Positions 34,727 through 42,364 of a stretch of 64,000 nt of DNA are shown here, piece after piece. Position 1 is the stretch's first letter. Each line of letters starts with the position of its first letter. The DNA is from Terriglobales bacterium (lineage in GTDB: Bacteria > Acidobacteriota > Terriglobia > Terriglobales > Acidobacteriaceae). The translations under genes and the position numbers were made by a program. The notes beneath the pieces were generated by a model that made no database searches, was not told the DNA's origin, and saw nothing but the letters and a program-made list of their open reading frames with translations. The DNA is taken from NCBI GenBank assembly GCA_035764005.1, contig DASTZZ010000003.1, forward strand, positions 31,234 to 95,233. The letters run 5' to 3'.

Positions 34727-36880
34727 TCAGCGGGTAACTGCGGTTGTCGTATTCGATTGGCCGGAATTGCTGAGACTCGCCTTGCGCAGCTGCTGGAAAT
34801 GTTCAGCGACCACCGCCGGAGTCTCCGGCAGCTTTTTCTCCTCGGCGGCGACGGCGAGGCGTACAAACTGCGCGCAGGTCCAGTTCAGGGGGGTAGCCGA
34901 ACCGGTCCCCTCGCCCATCTGGAAGCGCGACGGGTCAGGCGAGTCCTTGCGATCCCATACCTGTTCCCCCAGCATGTGGCCAGCGTTCGCCATCTTCTGC
35001 ATGGCGTCGAGATAAGGCGACGGATCCAGCCCCGACGCAACCGCATACTCGCCGCGCTCGCCCACCAGCAACACCCAGAGTCGTCCCACTCCAACTTCGT
35101 TATAGCCATGCCCGTCCACCTGTTCGCCATAGCCGTCATGGTTATAGCGATACCAAACCGGACCATTCGGCGTATCGACCTTGATCACGGTATCCACTAC
35201 ACCGAGTGATTTCGCGATCAGCGGATCGCTTGCCGGACGAATTCCCAGGCGCACCAGCTCGAGGAACCCGGCATCAACAATCTCGCGCTCATCCCAGGTG
35301 CCGCCTTTGTTGGCGATGTTGATCATTTCGCCGGCGTTCGGATCGCCGTGCTGGGTCAAGCGGAGGTAGTAGCGATCGGCGTATTTGCCGTTGGTCGTAA
35401 CCGTCCAGCCTTCGAGTTTGTTCGACCAGTCATCGGCGAGATTCAGCCACGCAGTGCGGGACGCGTCATCGTGATCCATCTGCGCGATCTTCGCCGCGCA
35501 GATCAAGCCGGCAATCTCGGCAGCGATAGTGGAAGGGGAATATCCGGACTGCTCTTCCCAGCGCTCCTGCGGCGACGCCGGGCCATTCTTCGCGATAAAG
35601 TTCGCCGCCGGCTTTACATGCTTGTCGTAGGTCTGCGAGTCGGTGCGGCCAAGCTGCCAGGCAAGAATCAGCGGATAGGCAACTTCGTCCATCTGCAGCG
35701 AGCCCCAGAATGGACGGCCGTCAAGCCACGAGTTTTGCGGAAACGAGCCGTCCGGCTTCTGCTGCACGTTGAACAAATAGTTCAGCGCGCGATCCGCGGC
35801 TTCTTTGTCTCCCATGGCATAAAACGCGGTAGCAACTTCGTACAGGTCCCGAGACCAAACCAGGTGATAGCCGCCGACCGACGGCTGATCCGCATCGGTT
35901 TCATCTCCCCAAGGAATCGTCAGCGAGGCCGCGCCGGCCCCACGATAGGTCTTATCTTCATGCGCCTTCATCACCATCGCTGCAATTTGATATTGATCGC
36001 GATACTTCGGATCGACCTGCTTCAGCGTTTCGATCCAATCACGCCATCCCTTCGCGTATTCGGTGTACGCGTGCTCGAAGCCTTTCTGCAGCGACTTGCG
36101 GGCAGTGTCGATCGCAACTTCTCCCTCAGAGCCGAAAGCAAGCGCGATGGTGAAGTTCACGTCTTTTGTCGCTGCCTGCGGAAGCTCCGCGACCTGCACT
36201 ACATTCCCATCCTGGGCGCGCGCAAATGTGTTTTTGAGCGCGAAGTCTTTCTTCAGTTCAGTAAATCCGTCGCTGGTTCCGAAGTATCCACTGGTCGTCT
36301 TCACGAAGGGCAGGCTGCTCGCGAGCGCAGAAGCAATGCCGTTGTCTGAGGCGACCAGTACATCGTCAACGCTGTATCCAGTGTCGTGCATGCCGCTGTT
36401 GTTGATCGAGGGATCGTAATAGACGTAGAGCTGCACCGGCCCGGATTTGAGGCGTTGAAATCTCACTTGAATTAAGAGCGTGTCGTGTTCCGGATCGGTG
36501 ATGTAAGTCTTCGTAATCCGATAATGGCCGGCCTTGGAGGTATTCACCTGCCGGAAGCTCAGTACTTCCGTGTCCGGCACTTCGATTTGGTGCGTGGTAT
36601 CGACCGACTCCTGCTCCAACCAACTCTTGCCGTCGGTCACAACGAAGTCCAGCAAACGCGTGTTGGCCTTGTCGACAGTCGGGTAGTAGACCTCGTTCAG
36701 CGCGCCGTCGCTTCCCAGCGTGTACCAAACGTGAGAAGCCAATGAATTGGAAGTACCAACTCCCTGTTTGTTCCCATTGGTCCAGTGCGCCATTTGGCCG
36801 GGAGCGCCGGGAGCGACCTGAGCGTTGAGAGCGGCTAAAAGAAAAATGGGAAAAAAGAAGGAGAGACAACTACGACGCAT
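34727..36880 (-). CDS. GH15-like glucodextranase/glucoamylase, exported
   Basis: 717 residues. A signal peptide (RRSCLSFFFPIFLLAALNA) precedes an N-terminal beta-sandwich (about 30-270, KQGVGTSNSLASHVWYTLGS at the start) and an (alpha/alpha)6 barrel. The barrel holds GYHLVWSRDLYEVATAFYAM, the acid cluster RWEEQSGYSPSTIAAEIAGL and the later GYNEVGVGRLWVLLVGERG, motifs of glucodextranase/glucoamylase family 15. It should release glucose from alpha-glucans (starch, dextran) outside the cytoplasm. No transporter or sugar operon is adjacent. The C-terminal part ends in a short Ser/Thr tail. No ribosome site is seen before the ATG. Confidence 0.9.
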   Translation of the reverse strand: MRRSCLSFFFPIFLLAALNAQVAPGAPGQMAHWTNGNKQGVGTSNSLASHVWYTLGSDGALNEVYYPTVDKANTRLLDFVVTDGKSWLEQESVDTTHQIEVPDTEVLSFRQVNTSKAGHYRITKTYITDPEHDTLLIQVRFQRLKSGPVQLYVYYDPSINNSGMHDTGYSVDDVLVASDNGIASALASSLPFVKTTSGYFGTSDGFTELKKDFALKNTFARAQDGNVVQVAELPQAATKDVNFTIALAFGSEGEVAIDTARKSLQKGFEHAYTEYAKGWRDWIETLKQVDPKYRDQYQIAAMVMKAHEDKTYRGAGAASLTIPWGDETDADQPSVGGYHLVWSRDLYEVATAFYAMGDKEAADRALNYLFNVQQKPDGSFPQNSWLDGRPFWGSLQMDEVAYPLILAWQLGRTDSQTYDKHVKPAANFIAKNGPASPQERWEEQSGYSPSTIAAEIAGLICAAKIAQMDHDDASRTAWLNLADDWSNKLEGWTVTTNGKYADRYYLRLTQHGDPNAGEMINIANKGGTWDEREIVDAGFLELVRLGIRPASDPLIAKSLGVVDTVIKVDTPNGPVWYRYNHDGYGEQVDGHGYNEVGVGRLWVLLVGERGEYAVASGLDPSPYLDAMQKMANAGHMLGEQVWDRKDSPDPSRFQMGEGTGSATPLNWTCAQFVRLAVAAEEKKLPETPAVVAEHFQQLRKASLSNSGQSNTTTAVTR

Positions 36881-37137
36881 GAGCCAGATTGTGGCATAGC
36901 CGTGAGGAGGGTCGCAATGAACGGGCCTGTTTGTTGGGGATCGGGAAGAGAGACAGAACCGGCGCCGGTAGGCGCTGGCAATTTCTTAACTGCAGTCCAT
37001 GGCAAAAACAACGTCACCTCGCGCGGAGTTTTTCCCACCTCCCTGTACTGAACCGCAGTCTAAGGCCCGGTGTTTTCTGTTTATCTGCCTACCCCAAGAT
37101 TGAAGGTGGTCCTAAGGTTTGGTCGAACAAGGGAAAA

Positions 37138-37409
37138 AGGCCCAAAGGGCCGAAAGATGCTCAGCCCAGCGGCGTAAGCCCTGGGCAAGAAAAATCGCGC
37201 GGCATGAGCCCTGAAAGGGCGGCATCGCTCACGTTACCGAACCAGGAATTCATCAGCACAACAGCAATCGCGCAGGAGAGATCGCATAACCATTAACGAG
37301 GTATCCCGATATGGGAATGTCATAAATGCCGCCCCTTCGGGGCTCGATTCCGTTGGTGTTGTCCCAGGGCTTACGCCCTGGGCTGCTCTTCTTTCGGCCT
37401 TTCAGGCCT
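37138..37409. repeat. 272-bp nested inverted repeat (GGCGTAAGCCCTGGGC family)
   Basis: Three nested pairs: AGGCCCAAAGGGCCGAAAGA (37138) with TCTTTCGGCCTTTCAGGCCT (to 37409); CAGCCCAGCGGCGTAAGCCC (37162) with GGGCTTACGCCCTGGGCTG (to 37385); TGAGCCCTGAAAGGGCGGCA (37205) with TGCCGCCCCTTCGGGGCTCG (to 37346). The remaining bases of the 556-bp gap (36881-37436) hold nothing I can name. Confidence 0.75.
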
Positions 37410-37436
37410 GTCATTCTTTGATTGGCTGTGCGTCAC

Positions 37437-39512
37437 TCACCGCGGCTTCACCCACTGATCCACCCAATCATTCACAGTCTTGTACCAAAGCCGGCTGTTT
37501 TGCGGTTTCAGCACCCAATGCCCTTCGTCGGGGAAATACAGCATCTTCGACGGAACTTTCAGCAGCTGCAGCGTGGTGAAGAGCTGAAATCCTTCTGAGA
37601 CATCGAGGCGGTAATCAAGCTGGCCATGCACGACCAAAGTTGGTGTCTTGAATTTGGGCGCTGAAAGATTCGGCGACCATTTCTTATACGTCGTCGGATT
37701 CGTCCAGGGCGTGCCTTTGAATTCCCAGATGTTGAACCACAGCTCCTCGGTAGTTCCAAAAGCGGAAACGTCGTTGAACATGCCGTCGTGCGAGACCAGG
37801 CACTTGAAGCGATTCGTATGGCCGAGCAGCCAATTGATCATGTATCCGCCATAGGAAGCGCCGAGCGCGCACTCGCGGTCTTTGTCGATGAATGGGTAGG
37901 TCTTCTCGACATAGTCGAGACCGCGCATGAGATCGACATACGGCTTGCCGCCCCAATCCCCATTTATTTCGTCGATAAACTTTTGTCCGTAGCCGGTAGA
38001 GCCGCGTGGATTGATCATGACGACTACATATCCATTTGCTGCAAACAGCTCGGGATTCCAGCGGTAAGACCAGTCGTCTCCCCATGCGCCCTGCGGGCCA
38101 CCATGGATGAGGAACTTCATCGGATATTTATTCGCCCCGCTGAAGCCCGGAGGCTTCAACAAAAAGCCTTGGACTTTGGTCTTGTTCGCTCCCGTGAACT
38201 CAAATGACTCCAGGGGAGTCATGTCGACTGCCGAGAGTACTGCGTCGTTTACGTGGCTAAGCTGCTGAGCTTCGGCGATTCCTGAACTGGGAATCGGAGC
38301 TTTATAGATCTCGTTCGGAGCCGCAATCGACATGCGGCTGAAGAAGATGGTGTGACCGTCGGGCGCGATTGCCGGCTCGTCGTTGAAGCCCGCGATCACC
38401 TTCTGCGGCTCGCCTCCGTTCACTGCTACACGCCACAGCGGCGCTGTCCCGTGATCCTCGCTGACAAAGTAGATGGCCGAAGAATCCGGAGCCCAGGCGA
38501 AAGCTTCCACCCAGCGATCAAAATTCTTTGTCAGGCCGGTGGTTGTCCCGCTCTTGCGGTCGTAAAGAAAGAGGCGAAAGCGATCGCTCTCGTATCCTGC
38601 CCGCGCCTGTGAGCGATAGGCGATGTAACGGCCATCGGGCGAGTAGAGCGGCGTGGAGTCACTGCCCGGACTGCTGGATATCTTCTTCGGAGTTCCTCCC
38701 GTAATGGGAACTATAAAAACTTCGTTGTTCGTGCTCGTTGCCTCGACCTCGTCGATGTTGCTGGTGAAGGCGACCTCCTGCCCGTCGGGAGAAATGGCAT
38801 AGAGGTCCTGGCCGCCGAGGCTGAAGGGCGGCACGTCATGATCGCCGGGAGTGATGTCCACCGGCGTGCCTCCCGCGGCGGGAACCACAAACAGGTGGCT
38901 GCGCTTGAAACGCGTGTAGCTCGACCAATGACGGTAGAAGAGCCGCGTGAAAATCTTGGCTTTCACCGGCGACTTGGCTAATGTCTCATCGCGGCTTCGG
39001 TTGCAGGCGTCGTCTTTGCAATCGGGATAGACCTCAGAGACGAACAGAATGTTCTTGCCGTCCGGAGACCAGAGCGCTCCGTCAGCTTCGGTGGAGAGTG
39101 AAGTAAGCTGGTGCGCCTCGCCGGCCAGAGTGCCAGATTGGGAATCGAAACCCGAGACCCAGATCTGTTCTCCTCCTACGGCTGCCGACGTGTAGAGGAT
39201 GCTCTTGCCGTCCGGAGAAAAACGTCCGCGATTCTCGCCCGCCTGCCCGGTCGTAAGCTGCCGCGATTCCCCGCCCGCAGCGGGAACGATCCACAAATGC
39301 GGCCTGCGCGTGTTCTCGGCGAGATTTACGTGCACGGCGGAGAAGATGACCCAGCGTCCGTCGGGCGAAACCTGCGGATCGCCAATGCGCTTCAGCGCCA
39401 TCATGTCTTCGAACGTGAACGGATGCTTCTGCGGGGGGGAACTCGATTGCGGTGCAGGTTGAGCCAGTAGCAGAGTGCTAAGAGCACAGCACAGAACAAG
39501 TGTGCGAAACAT
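37437..39512 (-). CDS. S9 family prolyl-oligopeptidase-type peptidase, exported
   Basis: 691 residues. Signal peptide (VLCCALSTLLLAQ), then a beta-propeller of TolB/WD40-like blades (residues about 30-420, with repeated S-P-D-G and W-S-P-D-G-K motifs). Next is an alpha/beta-hydrolase domain (about 430-691). The nucleophile is in LGASYGGYMINWLLGH, the acid in VVHGQLDYRLDV and the histidine in YFPDEGHWVLKP. It probably cleaves short peptides in the periplasm or outside the cell (acylaminoacyl-peptidase/DPP type). A GGAGA is close to the ATG. It is one of several exported peptidases in the window. Confidence 0.94.
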   Translation of the reverse strand: MFRTLVLCCALSTLLLAQPAPQSSSPPQKHPFTFEDMMALKRIGDPQVSPDGRWVIFSAVHVNLAENTRRPHLWIVPAAGGESRQLTTGQAGENRGRFSPDGKSILYTSAAVGGEQIWVSGFDSQSGTLAGEAHQLTSLSTEADGALWSPDGKNILFVSEVYPDCKDDACNRSRDETLAKSPVKAKIFTRLFYRHWSSYTRFKRSHLFVVPAAGGTPVDITPGDHDVPPFSLGGQDLYAISPDGQEVAFTSNIDEVEATSTNNEVFIVPITGGTPKKISSSPGSDSTPLYSPDGRYIAYRSQARAGYESDRFRLFLYDRKSGTTTGLTKNFDRWVEAFAWAPDSSAIYFVSEDHGTAPLWRVAVNGGEPQKVIAGFNDEPAIAPDGHTIFFSRMSIAAPNEIYKAPIPSSGIAEAQQLSHVNDAVLSAVDMTPLESFEFTGANKTKVQGFLLKPPGFSGANKYPMKFLIHGGPQGAWGDDWSYRWNPELFAANGYVVVMINPRGSTGYGQKFIDEINGDWGGKPYVDLMRGLDYVEKTYPFIDKDRECALGASYGGYMINWLLGHTNRFKCLVSHDGMFNDVSAFGTTEELWFNIWEFKGTPWTNPTTYKKWSPNLSAPKFKTPTLVVHGQLDYRLDVSEGFQLFTTLQLLKVPSKMLYFPDEGHWVLKPQNSRLWYKTVNDWVDQWVKPR

Positions 39513-39685
39513 GGAGTCTCCGGAGAAGCAGGGTACAGGGAACAGGGGACAGGTTACAGGAAGAAGGCTCTTCTACAGCATGTTTCCAGTTGCTGTAGTC
39601 GAGAAATCTGCTTACGGCGGTTTCTTGTGACTGTAGTCCGCCGAAATCGTCGCACTGGAGCTCATTCACCTCAAGTTGTGGAGAA

Positions 39686-39943
39686 GTCCCGCCAATCGGC
39701 GGGACGCGTGCAAGTAGCCCGCCATGCAGCGAAGCGGAATGGCGGGTGAGAAGAAAGAACGGATTGAGTCCGGCTTTCAGCCGGACGACTGAGAATCTCG
39801 GGTTTTGAATTGGGAATGAGGAATAGCCCACATTCTCATTCGTCCGGCTAGACGCCGGACTCCGAATCGTAATCACCGTTACCCACCATTCCGCTTCGCT
39901 GCATGGTGGGCTACTTCCACGCGTCCCGCACAAAACGCGGGAC
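39686..39943. repeat. 258-bp inverted repeat with nested hairpins (GTCCCGC family)
   Basis: GTCCCGCCAATCGGCGGGAC (39686-39705) and GTCCCGCACAAAACGCGGGAC at the far end (39923-39943) are hairpins in their own right. Between them, GTAGCCCGCCATGCAGCGAA faces TTCGCTGCATGGTGGGCTAC. GTCCGGCTTTCAGCCGGAC (39761) faces GTCCGGCTAGACGCCGGAC. It occupies most of the 602-bp gap 39513-40114, in which I see no gene. Confidence 0.7.
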
Positions 39944-40114
39944 TCGGGCGGTGCGGGGACACACGAAGTCCACGCAATGTGGCATTCACGAAAGACCTCG
40001 CCTTCTGCTCTTTGTGTCTACACGAACAACAAAATGCTCTCATTTTCCTCCGTGCTCTCCGTGTCTCCGTGGTGAAAACCGCAATGAATGTGTTATGAAT
40101 GCGAGTCCGCCAAT

Positions 40115-40978
40115 ATGCCGCTGCTGAGCGTAGAGCACCTCGACATCAGTTTTGGCCCGAGCCGCGCCGTGCGTGATCTGAGCTTCGCGATCGAATCCGG
40201 CGAGGCGCTTGGGTTAGTCGGCGAATCCGGCAGCGGGAAGTCGGTCACGTCGCTGGCAATCATGAGGCTGCTGGTTCCACAAGCGCGCGTGAGTGGCAGC
40301 ATTCGGTTTGCCGCAGAAGAATTGCTGACCGCTCCGGAAGAGAAGATGCGCGAGTTGCGCGGAAAAGCGATGGCGATGATCTTCCAGGAGCCGATGACCG
40401 CCCTGAATCCCCTGATGCGCGTCGGAGATCAGGTTGCCGAGGCCGTGCTCGCTCATGAGCGCGTCAGTCGAAAAGAAGCCTTTGACCGAGCTGTGGCAGC
40501 GCTTACCGACGTTGCCATTCCCGATCCTGCAAGTCGCGCACGCGACTATCCTCACCAGCTTTCGGGCGGGCAGAGACAGCGCGTCATGATCGCCATGGCC
40601 ATCGTGAATCGTCCGCAACTGCTGATTGCCGACGAACCTACGACTGCTCTCGACGTAACCGTGCAGGCGCAGATCCTCGAGTTGCTGGCGCATTTGCGCG
40701 AGAGGTTTTCGCTATCGATGCTCTTCATCTCGCACGATCTCGGCGTCGTCTCGCAGGTTTCCGATCGTGTAGCGGTGATGTATCGCGGGCAGATGGTGGA
40801 AAGCGGCAGCGCGCGCCAGGTCTTCACTGCCCCTGCGCATGAGTACACTCGCGGACTGCTCAACGCGATCCCCACGTTGCGCAGCCGGCGAGACCGTGCG
40901 TTGGCGATGGTGGAAGCACGGCAATATGCCGATGTGCCGTTGAAAGAAGTTGAAGCCGGTCACTGGGCGAGAGTTTGA
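40115..40978 (+). CDS. Dipeptide/oligopeptide ABC transporter ATPase (DppD/OppD-like), orphan
   Basis: About 287 residues. Walker A GESGSGKS, the Q-loop [18 protein letters not shown] characteristic of peptide importers, signature [13 protein letters not shown], Walker [17 protein letters not shown] and the H-loop [10 protein letters not shown]. The C-terminal [14 protein letters not shown] belongs to the oligopeptide-transporter tail. It should energise uptake of peptides or nickel through membrane partners. No permease, binding protein or second ATPase is beside it. The longer frame from 40088 adds an unlikely N-terminus. No ribosome site is obvious for either. Confidence 0.88.
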   Translation: MPLLSVEHLDISFGPSRAVRDLSFAIESGEALGLVGESGSGKSVTSLAIMRLLVPQARVSGSIRFAAEELLTAPEEKMRELRGKAMAMIFQEPMTALNPLMRVGDQVAEAVLAHERVSRKEAFDRAVAALTDVAIPDPASRARDYPHQLSGGQRQRVMIAMAIVNRPQLLIADEPTTALDVTVQAQILELLAHLRERFSLSMLFISHDLGVVSQVSDRVAVMYRGQMVESGSARQVFTAPAHEYTRGLLNAIPTLRSRRDRALAMVEARQYADVPLKEVEAGHWARV

Positions 40979-41051
40979 CGAAGCCGCTACGGGTCGGAGG
41001 CATTGCATGGCGGGGCCCCGACTTCAACAGGCTGCGGAAAAATGCAAAAGA

Positions 41052-41184
41052 GAACCGGCGACGGTAGCCGGTGGGTCGGAGGGCACCGAAAGGCGAACTC
41101 CGAACCCGATGATACTGCCAGCAATTGCGCAGAAACGCAGCCGCAACACACGCGGCTGCCCCGCCGCCTACCGGCGTCGGTTCC
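41052..41184. repeat. Intergenic inverted repeat, class 2
   Basis: Left arm GAACCGGCGACGGTAGCCGG (from 41052) followed by TGGGTCGG; right arm CCCCGCCGCCTACCGGCGTC, then GGTTC (41159-41183). Related to the element at 1821-1958. It occupies the 309-bp gap upstream of miaA, in which I see no gene. Confidence 0.65.
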
Positions 41185-41287
41185 GTTACCCTGGTCGCGC
41201 TTGTCGGCCGCGCGCTGCTGCCCGGCGGTTCTGTTTCTCCTTCCCTCAAATCAATTTTTCTGAAACGATTCTTTCGGGCTAATTGCT

Positions 41288-42364
41288 ATGCAGCCATTGT
41301 TGCTCGTCATCCTCGGACCGACCGCGAGTGGAAAAACCGCGCTGTCGCTGAAGCTCGCCGAAGAGCTTGAGGGGGAGATCGTAAGTTGCGACTCAGTGGC
41401 TGTGTATCGCGAACTCGAAATTGGCACCGCGAAGCCGTTGAAGCAAGAGCGCCAAAGGATTCGGCATCATTTAATCGATGTTGCGGCGCCTTCAGAGGAG
41501 TTGACGGCTGGCGACTACTCGCGCATGGCGCGGGAGGCGATTGCTGACATCCATGAACGTGGTCGGCTGCCGATTGTAGTTGGTGGAACCGGGCTGTACC
41601 TCCGGGCGCTGATCGAGGGCCTGTTCGAAGGACCTCAACGCTCCGAGCAGCTGCGCATCCGGCTGCGTCGCAAGGCAGATCAAAGGACAGTGGCACATCT
41701 GCATCGCGTTCTGGAACGGTTGGACCCTGACGCTGCAGCAAAAATTCATCCTAATGACACCCCGAAACTCATTCGTGCCATTGAAGTGTGTTTGCTCGCC
41801 GGCGAGAGGCTCACTGCGATGTGGGACAAAGGACGAGATCCACTCACCGGCTTCCGCATCTGCCGCATCGGACTCGAGCCTCCGCGAAATGATCTGTATG
41901 CGCGTATCAACGCGCGTTGCGCGGCCATGTTTGATTCGGGTTTGATAGAAGAAACGAGGCGCCTGCTTACCGCATACCAATCTCCCGATTTCGTTTCGAC
42001 TGCCGATCTCCGGCCTGTCGCTCGGGCGCTTGGGTCGCTCGGCTACAAACAAGCGGTGCAGCTTCTGCGCGGAGAGCTGTCGCAACAAATGGCGATCCTG
42101 GAAGCCCAGCAGGGCCATCGCAATTACGCGAAAAGACAGCTCACGTGGTTTCGGCGGGAGCCCGACGTGAAGTGGTTCCCTTCGTTTGGCGATGATCCTG
42201 ATCTACAGCGAGAGCTCTCACAGCTGGTGATCGAACAACAGGGTAACGCGGAAGAACCTCTTCACCGCATTCTGGCGGGAGATGTCTCAGAAGGTCCTTC
42301 GTCCAGGATGCGGGCTGAGGATGAGATATCTAAAGAAGATGCCGCCGGGGCGGATCATTTGTAG
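41288..42364 (+). CDS. miaA: tRNA dimethylallyltransferase
   Basis: 358 residues; the family usual is 300-320, so the C-terminus carries an extra 40 or so polar residues. Transfers a dimethylallyl group to A37 of tRNAs reading UNN codons. P-loop ILGPTASGKTALSLKLAEEL, then CDSVAVYRELEIGTAKP, GTGLYLRALIEGL, RLDPDAAAKIHPNDTPKLIR and YAKRQLTWFRRE. The extra tail (GNAEEPLHRILAGDVSEGPS onwards) has no obvious domain and runs ten bases into the convergent NamZ fusion gene. hfq, often a neighbour, is not here. Confidence 0.95.
   Translation: MQPLLLVILGPTASGKTALSLKLAEELEGEIVSCDSVAVYRELEIGTAKPLKQERQRIRHHLIDVAAPSEELTAGDYSRMAREAIADIHERGRLPIVVGGTGLYLRALIEGLFEGPQRSEQLRIRLRRKADQRTVAHLHRVLERLDPDAAAKIHPNDTPKLIRAIEVCLLAGERLTAMWDKGRDPLTGFRICRIGLEPPRNDLYARINARCAAMFDSGLIEETRRLLTAYQSPDFVSTADLRPVARALGSLGYKQAVQLLRGELSQQMAILEAQQGHRNYAKRQLTWFRREPDVKWFPSFGDDPDLQRELSQLVIEQQGNAEEPLHRILAGDVSEGPSSRMRAEDEISKEDAAGADHL

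Noticed and set aside
35348..36349. 333-residue open frame opposite the GH15 gene
   Set aside because: Shadow frame over a conserved enzyme; Arg-rich product without motifs.
39478..39933. 151-residue open frame between S9 peptidase and the ATPase gene
   Set aside because: It runs through the large inverted repeat and has Ser/Cys-rich sequence of the kind produced by repeats.
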